Source: Aquitalea aquatica
GTDB taxonomy: Bacteria; Pseudomonadota; Gammaproteobacteria; Burkholderiales; Chromobacteriaceae
NCBI RefSeq assembly: GCF_013911085.1
Contig: NZ_JACERN010000001.1
Location: 62,001 to 126,000 of the forward strand
Direction of reading: 5' to 3'
Length of the DNA: 64,000 nt
The notes under the pieces are model-generated. The model ran no database searches. It had not been told where the DNA came from and worked only from the letters and a program-made list of their open reading frames with translations. A program made the position numbers and the translations under genes. Shown here in pieces: positions 25,287 to 34,117 of the stretch; position 1 is the stretch's first letter, and each line of letters begins with the position of its first letter.

Positions 25287-25609
25287 TGAGCCAGGCACAT
25301 GAACATGCCGCCGATCATGGCAGCGTGAAAAGCTATCTCACCGGCTTCGTGCTGGCCATCATCCTCACTGCCATCCCGTTCTGGATGGTGATGAGCGGTG
25401 GCTTCACCAAGCAGGCCACCATGATTGGCATCTTCGGCTTCGCCGTGGTGCAGATCATCGTGCACCTGAAGTACTTCCTGCATCTGAACTTCACCAAGGA
25501 CGGCAAGCTCAACAGCTTCTCCTTCCTGTTCACCGCGATGATCATCGTGATGCTGGTTGGCCTGTCGGTGTGGATCATCTCCACCGCCGATGCGCTGATG
25601 CTGCGCTGA
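25286..25609 (+). CDS. cyoD: Cytochrome bo3 ubiquinol oxidase subunit IV
   Basis: A 107-residue small subunit with three transmembrane helices ([63 protein letters not shown], given here as separate segments). It helps CuB assembly in subunit I. The ATG at 25286 overlaps the cyoC stop by one base, with GAAAGGAG upstream; the frame extends 15 codons further but that part is inside cyoC. Confidence 0.94.
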   Translation: MSQAHEHAADHGSVKSYLTGFVLAIILTAIPFWMVMSGGFTKQATMIGIFGFAVVQIIVHLKYFLHLNFTKDGKLNSFSFLFTAMIIVMLVGLSVWIISTADALMLR

Positions 25610-25620
25610 GCCGGGACGTG

Positions 25621-26505
25621 ATGAAACTCAAGCGCTATTTGCAGGTGACCAAGCCGGGCATCATCTTCGGCAACCTCATCTCCACCGTGGGTGGTTTCTT
25701 GCTGGCATCGCAGGGTCGCTTGGACTGGACCCTGCTGCTGGCCACGGTGGCCGGGTTGTCGCTGGTGGTGGCCTCCGGCTGCGCCATCAACAACTGCATC
25801 GACCGCGATATCGACGCGCGCATGGCCCGCACCCAGAAACGGGTACTGGTAACCGGCGACATGAGCCCCAAGGCAGCGCTGGCACATGGTTTTGTGCTGG
25901 GCCTTGCCGGCTTTGCCACGCTGGCCATCTGGACCAATGTGCTGGCCTTGTGCTGCGCGCTGTTCGGTTTCCTGATCTATGTCGGCGTGTACAGCCTGTA
26001 CATGAAGCGCAAGTCGGTTTACGGCACCCTGGTGGGCAGCCTGTCCGGTGCAGTACCGCCGGTGGCGGGCTACTGTGCCGCCAGCGGCCGCTTTGACAGT
26101 GGTGCTGCCATCCTGCTGCTGATGTTCTGCCTGTGGCAGATGCCGCACTCCTACGCCATCGCCATCTTCCGCTTCAAGGACTACGAAGCCGCGAAGATTC
26201 CGGTGCTGCCGGTGGTAAAGGGCATTTCCGAGGCCAAGCAGCAGATCGTGCTGTATATCCTGGCCTTTGCTGTGGCGACGCTGCTACTGGTGTTCTACGG
26301 CTATGCCGGCTACGGCTACCTGGCGGTGGCCTGTGCCACCAGCCTGTGGTGGCTGAAGATGGCGCTGTCCGGCTACAAGGAAAGCACCGACGACCGCGTG
26401 TGGGCGCGGCAGGTGTTCTTCTTCTCCATCATCACCGTCACCGCCCTGTCGGTGATGATGGCGGTGGATGGCCAGGTGCCGGCGCATATCGGCTGGATGC
26501 TGTAA
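25621..26505 (+). CDS. cyoE: Protoheme IX farnesyltransferase (heme O synthase)
   Basis: Membrane prenyltransferase (294 residues, UbiA superfamily) that adds a farnesyl group to heme b to make the heme O used by CyoB. The first aspartate-rich motif [18 protein letters not shown] (two Asp plus Arg for the diphosphate) and the [21 protein letters not shown] loop are intact, among about nine helices. The ATG at 25621 follows the cyoD stop by 11 bp and matches the family start ([15 protein letters not shown]). The operon ends at a strong terminator just after it. Confidence 0.95.
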   Translation: MKLKRYLQVTKPGIIFGNLISTVGGFLLASQGRLDWTLLLATVAGLSLVVASGCAINNCIDRDIDARMARTQKRVLVTGDMSPKAALAHGFVLGLAGFATLAIWTNVLALCCALFGFLIYVGVYSLYMKRKSVYGTLVGSLSGAVPPVAGYCAASGRFDSGAAILLLMFCLWQMPHSYAIAIFRFKDYEAAKIPVLPVVKGISEAKQQIVLYILAFAVATLLLVFYGYAGYGYLAVACATSLWWLKMALSGYKESTDDRVWARQVFFFSIITVTALSVMMAVDGQVPAHIGWML

Positions 26506-26524
26506 GCACTGCCCGCATCAGATC

Positions 26525-26566
26525 AAACCTCCGCCTGCAGCCTGGCTGCCGCGGAGGTTTTTCTTT
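26525..26566 (+). terminator. Terminator of cyoABCDE
   Basis: Stem AAACCTCCGC / GCGGAGGTTT with a 16-base loop, followed by TTCTTT, 20 bp after the cyoE stop. Confidence 0.88.
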
Positions 26567-26663
26567 GGCTGGGCTAGGAGCCGGGCTGTCCATGACGGCA
26601 ATTGAGTTGTGGGGCATTCATGCAATGCCAAGTGACGGGTAGGGAGTAAGGCTGCTCAATATG

Positions 26664-27563
26664 TTAGGGATTCATGCTGGCATCACGGAAGAAAGGGTCA
26701 TGTCCCTCCACCCGCTGGCATTGGGCTTCAATGTCTGCAGGCCATTGCGGAATCTTGCTGAAATGCATGGCGATCATCCGGCCAGGATAGAATATGTAGA
26801 AAATAAGAATGAATGGATTCAGATAGCTGCCCAGCGCGGCTGCAATACGTTCAAAGCTGAAGGCCAGCGTTTCCTTTTTATCTTTGATGGGCAGGCAGCC
26901 ACTAATAACGTCTACCACGCCGGCCGGGCCTTCTTCCATATAGCGGCGGATAAACTCCCAATAGCCTTTTCCGACCTCTCGCCCTTCTCTGCCCAGCCCG
27001 CATGTCGGCAGGCCAAATGTTTCACGCACGGTTACCCCATCTTCATCCAAGATATGGCCCACCGTGTCCCACATGCCATAAGTAACCGGAATCTGAGTAA
27101 AGAATACCTTGTCCCACTTCACACTCAATACGGTGCCATCATGGTGGAAAACATGCACCATACGGGTTTTACGATTAAAGCGGATGGGGTAGTGGGTGTA
27201 GTTGATTTCTTTTTTTATTTGTTTGCAAAAATAAGTTATGCTAGGAAGTGTAATAAGTAGTGGTAAGAATACTATTAGTGCCTCATAATTATTTTTGTAT
27301 ATTTGTTCAACTCCAACAAATAGGATCATAATGGTAAGTGTCAACATGCCGCATAAAAGAATTCCTATTGAAAATGTAATGGCGCCTTTGTCGAAAAAGT
27401 ATTTATCCACAATCTCTAGCCAGTTTGAATTAATTTCAATCACTGAAAGTTGATGGTAAAGTTCCGTCTCTAGTTTGTCTTTTTGCTTTAATTGATAATT
27501 GTATTCGCTCTCCGATAGTGGTCGGTTGATAGAGTAGGGGGGTATTTGTCCAGTGAATTCCAT
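26664..27563 (-). CDS. DUF6708 membrane protein, candidate T6SS immunity or accessory protein
   Basis: A 299-residue protein with two adjacent transmembrane helices near residues 62-82 and 94-110 (AITFSIGILLCGMLTLTIMILFV in parts, then LIVFLPLLITLPSITYF) and a possible third near 250-265. The soluble part (YPIRFNRKTRMVHVFHHDGTVLSVKWDKVFF, GLPTCGLGREGREVGKGYWEFIRRYMEEGP in parts) is of the DUF6708 type, found next to type VI effectors. It starts one base after the effector stop, so they are co-translated. The first 120 codons are clearly more AT-rich than the neighbourhood, a sign of acquisition. Immunity to the upstream pore-forming-like effector is an inference. Confidence 0.65.
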   Translation of the reverse strand: MEFTGQIPPYSINRPLSESEYNYQLKQKDKLETELYHQLSVIEINSNWLEIVDKYFFDKGAITFSIGILLCGMLTLTIMILFVGVEQIYKNNYEALIVFLPLLITLPSITYFCKQIKKEINYTHYPIRFNRKTRMVHVFHHDGTVLSVKWDKVFFTQIPVTYGMWDTVGHILDEDGVTVRETFGLPTCGLGREGREVGKGYWEFIRRYMEEGPAGVVDVISGCLPIKDKKETLAFSFERIAAALGSYLNPFILIFYIFYPGRMIAMHFSKIPQWPADIEAQCQRVEGHDPFFRDASMNP

Positions 27564-27564
27564 A

Positions 27565-30042
27565 TTACCCTGCCATGGCCAGTTCTAGTTGCTTTTGTTC
27601 TTCTTCTGGGGTTTTATAACTTCGCTTACCCCAATACCCACTTTCTAGCCAAGTGTGAATTTTACTATCCTTGAATAGTTCAATCAGCAGAGTAACTCCG
27701 ATCAAGAGAATGATGGCAATCCAGCCAAGAAAAGGTACTGCACTGAAAAAAGCGAGTGATGCAACGATTAACCCTAATGCTGTTGATGAACTGTATAGGG
27801 TAAACATTCCCCACTCTCCTTTTCGATAAGCTTGGTAAGCATTCTTCCCATCCCAGAATGCCATGATGGCGCCGCCAATTAACCCACCCAACCGGCCCAG
27901 CACGGTGGCGATAATGCCAACCAATTTCAGACCTTGGGCAAACCTCGGTACCCAGGTCGCCATTTTTTTCAGGCCTTGTCCCGCCATGTCGGTCACCGTT
28001 CCCCAAAATGCGGCGGTACCCGCACGCAAACGCCAGCCCGCCTCTTGTGCCTCGTGGCTCATCGCACCTTGTTCATCTTGTCCTAGCTTGTCCAGTGCGG
28101 CCCATTGCCAGATGGCAGCGAGAAGGCCACCAGCAAACGGTATGGCACCCTTGGCACTGGACAGTGTCGCCCGCCATTCTCCCATGACGATATTATCCAG
28201 TTGAGCAGTGGTACGCAGGCTGCCTGCCAGCCACTTGGCTTGCTGGGAGGGTGTCAGGCCACTTGGCATGCCCTTGATTTGTTTGGGGTCGAGCAAGAGG
28301 GTGAAGGTCTTTTTTTCGGTCCCTTCCAGTGGTACGCCAGCCGCTTGCAGATTGCGAAGCTGTGCACTGACGGCACGTTCCATCTCGCGCGGATTCATCG
28401 TCTTACCGCTTTGCTTCACCAGCTCCCTGATCAAGCGTGTGCGGAAGGCTTTCTTGCTACCGGTGACCTCCACCTGCACGAAGACTTTTCGGCTATGCAT
28501 TGCCATCGCCGTCCAGAGTGGGCGTGCCACTTTGTTGGAGATGCCATCAAACAGCTTGACCAAAGGGGCGCTGATTGTCAGCAGATAAGCATTCAGACTG
28601 GTATCGCCATGGGCGATTTTCTCGGCCACTCCCCCCTGAAAGCCGATGTAGGCATCGGCGGGAAAGATGCGCGGATCGATACTAGGTGCGCCAACCGCCT
28701 TTTTAATTTGGTCCTTCAGTGATTTTTGATTCAGTGCCAGCGCGTTAAGTAGGAAGTTTTCTGGCTCGAAGTTGCCTGACAGCATTTGCGAGAGGTAATC
28801 AAGGCACTGCTTTTTGTCTAGCGTGCCGGATACGGCTAGAGTGACCGCCCGCGTATAGGCTTCTCCACTATCCAAACTGTCTTCATCGTAATTGCACAGG
28901 AAGGATTGCTTGATTTCCTGACTGCCTAGCCAGGCAAGATAAGCCTTGGCTAGCGGCTGGATGGTGGTCTGGTCGAGTTTTTGGCTTTCAGCTTCAAACT
29001 TGGCTTGCCATGACTGCATGGCTGCTTCGTTGAATTTGGTCCGGTATTTGTCCCACGCATGCTGTTGTGCGCGCTTGGCTTCGGCTGGTGTTACCGTGCG
29101 TAGGGCATCGTACTGCGCTTCTTTACGCTTTCTGGCGGTATCTGAGAACAGAACCGATAGGTCCGGCTGGGATATATAGTCATTGGCCAGCTCTTCTGCT
29201 GCCTGGTACTCTGCTTCCAGTGCCTGCTCTTCCACCGCCACTTTGATCTGGCTGATGGCCAGGCTGGCCATCAGCGGGTGTTTGTTTTCCTTCTTGTTGG
29301 CAAAGGTGCTGGCGTGATGAATCATCAGGGCGGAGAGCTCCGCAGCAATGCCAACCGAATCATTCAGCGCCACGATGAAGCCTTTGCCGGGGGCCAGTTT
29401 TTCTGCTTCCGCCATCAACCGTTCCGCACGGCCTTTGCGACTTTCCTGTGGAATGGGGGAGAAGCCTACTGCTTTTTTTAATGCAGTCTTATCCAGCACA
29501 TATTCAGCAATTTTGCTGCCAACATCCTTGATGGGCAGGCAGTGTTTGGCATCCACACTGGCGCTGTAAGCTTTTACGTCGACACAGCGCATGTGTTTTT
29601 TGCGGTAGTCTGCGCTGTCATGGCGCTTGCGTACGGCCTCTGTCCATTGGCCATCTGAAAATGCCAGCCACACTTTGGTGGCGCGTTTGGCATCGGGGAT
29701 GGTGATGCAACTGGCGATGGCGCGATGTCCTTCATCCGGACAACTAAACGGTTTTTTGGGCAAAACCAGTGCTTGTCCCTTGGCTTGCGTGCTGGTCTTG
29801 AAGAAATAGCCATCCTCGGTAACAAAATAGTCATCCCAGCGTTTACGCGCTTCATCGTAAACATACAGGTAGCCGCTGCGGAGCGTTCTTAGCGTGTATT
29901 GGCTACTTGCGTCTGGCAGTGCAATAGCAGGTTTATTGGGGACTACGGGCGCGCCGGCATTGGGAAGTGCAATTGCATACCGAGCCGGGAAAATCGGTAC
30001 GCCACGCTTATCGCAGTATTCGCAGCTGGGGTTGGTGCTCAT
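27565..30042 (-). CDS. VasX-like (BTH_I2691 family) type VI secretion effector
   Basis: An 825-residue protein. The first 120 residues form the MIX/VasX-type N-terminal module: CEYCDKRGVPIFPARYAIA, LRTLRSGYLYVYDE and FVTEDGYFFK, seen in T6SS cargo effectors. A long helical middle follows. From about residue 640 come hydrophobic stretches (AKGAIPFAGGLLAAIWQWAAL, LVGIIATVLGRLGGLIGGAIMAF with a glycine zipper, LGLIVASLAFFSAVPFLGWIAIILLIGVTLLIE in parts) that suggest a colicin-like membrane-disrupting domain, as in Vibrio cholerae VasX. It lies behind vgrG and a DUF4123 adaptor, the standard loading arrangement. Target cells are unknown. Confidence 0.82.
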   Translation of the reverse strand: MSTNPSCEYCDKRGVPIFPARYAIALPNAGAPVVPNKPAIALPDASSQYTLRTLRSGYLYVYDEARKRWDDYFVTEDGYFFKTSTQAKGQALVLPKKPFSCPDEGHRAIASCITIPDAKRATKVWLAFSDGQWTEAVRKRHDSADYRKKHMRCVDVKAYSASVDAKHCLPIKDVGSKIAEYVLDKTALKKAVGFSPIPQESRKGRAERLMAEAEKLAPGKGFIVALNDSVGIAAELSALMIHHASTFANKKENKHPLMASLAISQIKVAVEEQALEAEYQAAEELANDYISQPDLSVLFSDTARKRKEAQYDALRTVTPAEAKRAQQHAWDKYRTKFNEAAMQSWQAKFEAESQKLDQTTIQPLAKAYLAWLGSQEIKQSFLCNYDEDSLDSGEAYTRAVTLAVSGTLDKKQCLDYLSQMLSGNFEPENFLLNALALNQKSLKDQIKKAVGAPSIDPRIFPADAYIGFQGGVAEKIAHGDTSLNAYLLTISAPLVKLFDGISNKVARPLWTAMAMHSRKVFVQVEVTGSKKAFRTRLIRELVKQSGKTMNPREMERAVSAQLRNLQAAGVPLEGTEKKTFTLLLDPKQIKGMPSGLTPSQQAKWLAGSLRTTAQLDNIVMGEWRATLSSAKGAIPFAGGLLAAIWQWAALDKLGQDEQGAMSHEAQEAGWRLRAGTAAFWGTVTDMAGQGLKKMATWVPRFAQGLKLVGIIATVLGRLGGLIGGAIMAFWDGKNAYQAYRKGEWGMFTLYSSSTALGLIVASLAFFSAVPFLGWIAIILLIGVTLLIELFKDSKIHTWLESGYWGKRSYKTPEEEQKQLELAMAG

Positions 30043-30063
30043 GTTTTCTCGTCTGGCTAGGCG

Positions 30064-30936
30064 TTATTCAATCGAGGAGGCCTGGATGGTGGCCCACTGT
30101 TCTTCCGTGAGTAGCGCAAGGCAATCTACTAAGGTGCTATCTGTGCGTTCCTCGGGGCTTTGTGCCATCAAGTTGGCAATTTCGCGCTGCACTATTGGGT
30201 GTGAATCAAATTGGCTACCGTAGCGAATGCCATAACAAGCAAAGCTCACTTGGTCTTCTAGCCGGCCAAGCTGATATAGCTGTTGTGCACGTTGTACTAG
30301 GCTATCCACACATGCGGCACGTTTGATCGCGTCTTGCCAGTTCAGGCAGGCGGTTTGTGCCAATGCGCGATTTACCGCGCCAATTCGTAACAATGCTTCC
30401 CAATCCATGTCCGGAGTAGTGTGCTTCGTTGCGGTTAAACTGGGAGGGGGCATCAAGGCCCAGCTGCCATACAAATTGCTTGCCCATTGGCTGACTGGGC
30501 CATACAAACCGAGTATGGCCTGGGTATTGAGCACGCGCGGCAATTGCGACCAGACCCTGCCATCAAAGATGCGTAACCAGAATTTTTGTCTTTGATGGAC
30601 CAGCACTTGGGCATGGCATAGATGGCGTGCCATGGTCGCTGGGGAGGTTGTCGCTGACAGGAGCGTGCTCAGTGGTGCCTGCTCATTTTCCTGCTGTGCA
30701 GTTTCCAGCTGAGTAAACAAGGTTTGTTGGTCTTCTGGAGTGAGCGCAGATAGATGCAACAACGACGGCATCAGGCCTTCGTTGTCCTCAAAGCCCTTTG
30801 GGGTGAGCAATAACCATGGCCAGTCATCTGGTAGTTCAGCCCTTTGCTCTGCAGATGCAATGGCAAAACTGAATCGCCCATGTGGGCCTTGAGTCATAAA
30901 TGCACCAGTGAGTGGCTGCCAGTGATCTTGATTCAT
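30064..30936 (-). CDS. DUF4123 T6SS effector adaptor (Tap/TEC type)
   Basis: A 290-residue protein with the DUF4123 domain in its first ~160 residues (LLTPKGF, then HLCHAQVLVHQRQKFWLRIFDGRVWSQLPRVLN in parts), followed by a helical C-terminal region. DUF4123 proteins are chaperone-adaptors that load a specific effector onto the tip of VgrG and are not part of the secreted machine. It lies exactly between vgrG (18 bp upstream) and the effector gene (21 bp downstream), fitting that job. There is no signal peptide. Confidence 0.85.
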   Translation of the reverse strand: MNQDHWQPLTGAFMTQGPHGRFSFAIASAEQRAELPDDWPWLLLTPKGFEDNEGLMPSLLHLSALTPEDQQTLFTQLETAQQENEQAPLSTLLSATTSPATMARHLCHAQVLVHQRQKFWLRIFDGRVWSQLPRVLNTQAILGLYGPVSQWASNLYGSWALMPPPSLTATKHTTPDMDWEALLRIGAVNRALAQTACLNWQDAIKRAACVDSLVQRAQQLYQLGRLEDQVSFACYGIRYGSQFDSHPIVQREIANLMAQSPEERTDSTLVDCLALLTEEQWATIQASSIE

Positions 30937-30954
30937 TGTGCTATTCCGTAGACC

Positions 30955-33606
30955 TTACGATGCCTGGACAACGGCGTCGCCGCCCGCGGCTGCTGCGCGG
31001 GCGCGCATTTCACACATTTTTACTTTTAGTTCGGGCATCGGGGCATTCAGGCTGGTGGGGCCGGATAGATCATGGCTCGCCCCCTTCACGGTTACCGTCC
31101 CCGGGCAATGCACCTCGATATTGCCACCAGCAATGCGGATATAGCCGCCACCTGCCGTCAGTAATATTTCCTGCTTGGCATTGACCATAATCTTGTCTTT
31201 GCAGGAGGTGATGGTCACATCCTTGTCTGCGGTGATCTCCATCGCATCACTCTGCGCTTGCACCTGCACCTTGCCCTTGGCTGCAATCAGCTTCAGCGCG
31301 ATCTGGTCTTTCACCCCGGCCACAAACAGGCTGATGTGCTGGCCGACGTTGTGCAGCCAGCGGCGGCCGGTGGTGTGGTTGCTGTCGCGCTGGGCGATGA
31401 GGTTGAGGTTGGTCCCGGCAGAAATTGTCTGGCTTTGTTCGGTGAGGCTGGCAATGCCGGCCGGGGCGGACAGGATGAGCAGGGCTTGTTGGCCGCTTTG
31501 CTCTTTGGCGGTCTTGCCGTCCTTGTCGGTGTTGCTGCCGGCTTCCCAGGCTGTGACGGCAGTGGCGTGGTGTTGCAGGTGGCCGCTGTCTTTCTTGCCG
31601 TCTTTGCTGTTGTCCGGCTTGATGCCGTCCGGCCCGGTTTCCATGGTGTCGGCCAGTTGGCTGGTGGCGACTTCCGCCAGGCTCTGGCTGAGGCTAAGTG
31701 CGGCGTCGAGCTGGCTTTGCGCATGCTCGCGCGCCAGTTGTTTGCCGCCAGCGCCGTTTTGCGCTTCGGTGCTGAGTAGCAGGCCGTGGCCGGCGCGGAT
31801 GGCGCCGTGCTGGTCGGTGCGCAGTTCGAAGCCGTCGCCACGTGGCTGGGCTTTGCCATTGCTGCGCGGGTGAGTGAGGAAACCCTGGTTGAGCTGGGTT
31901 TTGCCGGGCTCGGAACTGAGCTTTGCCCGTACTTCGCCGGGGGTATCGTCGAACAGCAGCTCGTTGTACTGGCCGCCCTGGTGTTCTTTGGATTTGATGC
32001 CGGACAGGGTCTTGTTGGCTGGTAGTGCACCCGCGCCACTGAAAGCCGGGGTGGCGTGGCTGCCGTTGTACAGCACGCCGACGATGACCGGGCGGTCGAT
32101 ATCGCCTTCAATAAAGTCGATCAGCACTTCCTGGCCAATGCGCGGGATGAACTGGTGGCCCCAGCCTGCACCGGCGCTGGGCATGGCCACGCGCAGCCAG
32201 CAGGAGGAGCTGTCGTCCAGATTGGCGCCGATGCTCGGGTGTTCGTCTGCGCGCTGCCAGTGGAACTGCACCTTGATACGGCCCAGTTCGTCGGTATGCA
32301 CTTCTTCGCCGGTCGGGCCGACCACGGTGGCCGTTTGCACGCCTTTGGAGGTGGGCTTGGCCTGGGCGCTGTGGGCATAGGCCGGGGTGAGCGGAATGCC
32401 GCGCCGCTGGGCGGTGATGTTGGTCTGGAAAGGGCTGTTGTTCTGGCTATCAGTTGATGTGGTGTCAGCACCGTTTGCCAATAAATTACGCAGGCTGCTG
32501 GCCAGATCGCCCGGCAGATTGTTGTTGGCACGGAAGGTTTGGCCGGTGACCACGAATTCACGCTGTTCGCTGCTGTCGCCCTCGTGTGCCGGGTGTTCGT
32601 CCAGGCGGAACCATTGGCCGGCTTGCAGGCTGCGCACTGAGCCTGCCCCGCTAAATTGTTTGGCCTGCACATCGTGTGCCTGCTGGCGCAGCTGGGCGTA
32701 TTGGCTCTGCTGCTCGGCATCGCTGGCGTAGTACAGCGACTGCGGATCGTAATCCTGCAGCGTGGATTGCAAAGCATCGCCACTGCGGCCTTGCTGAATG
32801 CGGGTCTGGTCGCCGGTGTGCTGGGTGCTCACCGGCTGGTAGTCGAAGCTGGCCAGTGCCACCGCACCGGACACTACCTGCCGGGCGGTGCTCCAATCGG
32901 TCAGGCCGTCTTCTTCCTCTGTGGCATCGCTGCGATGGAAACGCACCCGCTCGCTGGCGGCCGGCGGCAGGCTGAAGGCGTCGTCGAATACCACCAGCTT
33001 GACCTGCGGATGCTCGCCATCGACATGCTCGAAACGCCAGGCATAACCCTCTTCGTGCAGCAGCCGCACGATGAAATCGAAATCGCTCTCGCGATACTGC
33101 AGACAGTAACTGCGCGGGCTGGCCGTGGCGGTGTGGAATTCCAGCGTCTGCACCTGGGCAAACACCGGGTTGTTGGCCTGATGCTCGGCCAGGATCTGCT
33201 TGACGATGTCGGGGACGGACAGATCCTGGAACACCCGCGAGGTGCGGCGCAGGCGCAGCAGGGCAAAGGGCGGTTCGATAGTCAGGCCATACTTGGCAAA
33301 GCCGCCATCAGAACCCAACAACTCGGCGCGCGACACCACGCCACAACGCACCACCTCGTTGCCATCGGCATCCAGCACGCCCAGGCGGGCCGCTACACCG
33401 AGCAGTGATTTGAGTTCGATAGTGCCGTCGGGGGACAAACAGCTCAGCTGATAGCGATAGGCTTCCGACACGCCCTCGCTGCCGTCCAGGGTGTGGGGCA
33501 GCAGCTGCTCGGCGGCGATCTGCCCACCATCCAGCTGCAGGGTAAGCAGGCGCTGGTGCTGGGAAAAGGCGGCGGCGAAGCTGGCGAGCAGGGTGGAAAA
33601 GTCCAT
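30955..33606 (-). CDS. vgrG: Type VI secretion tip protein VgrG
   Basis: An 883-residue spike protein that tops the Hcp tube and carries effectors. The gp27-like base occupies about residues 1-370 (QLLPHTLDGSEGVSEAYRYQL, VFQDLSVPDIVKQIL, YCLQYRESDFDFIVRLLHEEGY in parts). The gp5/OB part follows near 415-520 (HTDELGRIKVQFHW, WLRVAMPSAGAGWGHQFIPRIGQEVLIDF in parts, GDIDRPVIVGVLYNG). The C-terminal DUF2345 needle with beta repeats runs to about 850 and ends in a short tail (GPTSLNAPMPELKVKMCEMRARAAAAGGD). No fused enzymatic domain is seen, so toxicity should come from the separate effector. No other structural T6SS genes lie in the window, so this is an orphan vgrG island. Confidence 0.95.
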   Translation of the reverse strand: MDFSTLLASFAAAFSQHQRLLTLQLDGGQIAAEQLLPHTLDGSEGVSEAYRYQLSCLSPDGTIELKSLLGVAARLGVLDADGNEVVRCGVVSRAELLGSDGGFAKYGLTIEPPFALLRLRRTSRVFQDLSVPDIVKQILAEHQANNPVFAQVQTLEFHTATASPRSYCLQYRESDFDFIVRLLHEEGYAWRFEHVDGEHPQVKLVVFDDAFSLPPAASERVRFHRSDATEEEDGLTDWSTARQVVSGAVALASFDYQPVSTQHTGDQTRIQQGRSGDALQSTLQDYDPQSLYYASDAEQQSQYAQLRQQAHDVQAKQFSGAGSVRSLQAGQWFRLDEHPAHEGDSSEQREFVVTGQTFRANNNLPGDLASSLRNLLANGADTTSTDSQNNSPFQTNITAQRRGIPLTPAYAHSAQAKPTSKGVQTATVVGPTGEEVHTDELGRIKVQFHWQRADEHPSIGANLDDSSSCWLRVAMPSAGAGWGHQFIPRIGQEVLIDFIEGDIDRPVIVGVLYNGSHATPAFSGAGALPANKTLSGIKSKEHQGGQYNELLFDDTPGEVRAKLSSEPGKTQLNQGFLTHPRSNGKAQPRGDGFELRTDQHGAIRAGHGLLLSTEAQNGAGGKQLAREHAQSQLDAALSLSQSLAEVATSQLADTMETGPDGIKPDNSKDGKKDSGHLQHHATAVTAWEAGSNTDKDGKTAKEQSGQQALLILSAPAGIASLTEQSQTISAGTNLNLIAQRDSNHTTGRRWLHNVGQHISLFVAGVKDQIALKLIAAKGKVQVQAQSDAMEITADKDVTITSCKDKIMVNAKQEILLTAGGGYIRIAGGNIEVHCPGTVTVKGASHDLSGPTSLNAPMPELKVKMCEMRARAAAAGGDAVVQAS

Positions 33607-34117
33607 GGCGTCTCATCACGTCTACTGACGTGAATCTTCACATTCTGTTGAAAGTTCAACAGTTTATGCGCCTAACATGCGCCGGACAAGGTGGAATGGC
33701 ATGGCTAGGTATTTGTACGGGGTATGGCTAGTTGCTTAACAGCAAATGAGTGTCCACCAAAGAAACCGCTAATGCCCTGCACACATTTTTGTCTGGATAG
33801 ACCCGTTTTGCGGTTTTAGATATTGCCGGTGGGGTAAATCACCGGCACATGTGCGCCGCAGCCCTTGATTTTGTGTAAAGTCGGGCCTCGCGCCTGTTTC
33901 CCTTGGCTTGCTGACTTGCCGTACCAGGCAGAGGTTTATCTTGCCAGTACGCTTGACCGGCCCTTGTTCGCGATAGGATAATTCCCAGTTTTTTCAAATG
34001 CTTATTCATCATTTGTGCTGGGTCTGCCGCGTTGGTGCGTGATAGTGGCCATCTCTCTGTAATAGAGGCACTTTTTGTGGCGCTTTTAATGATGAAAACA
34101 GGCAAATATCGGTCGAA
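33607..34117. other. Intergenic region between vgrG and dusA
   Basis: About 510 bp between divergent genes. It holds two perfect palindromes close to vgrG (33617-33632 and 33645-33662), an inverted repeat GCCGGTG / CACCGGC (33825-33846) with no T-run, and the unmarked promoters of vgrG and dusA. A - strand frame at 33839-34129 shows no coding features. Confidence 0.5.
33617..33662. promoter_or_regulatory. Two palindromes in the vgrG leader
   Basis: CACGTC-TACT-GACGTG (33617-33632) and CTGTTGAA-AG-TTCAACAG (33645-33662) are both perfect inverted repeats, 10 and 38 bases upstream of the vgrG start codon. They could be operator sites or leader hairpins that control the effector island. Confidence 0.5.

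Noticed and set aside
33825-33846. Inverted repeat GCCGGTG / CACCGGC as a terminator
   Set aside because: There is no T-run on either strand, and both flanking genes diverge from the region, so no transcript needs ending there.
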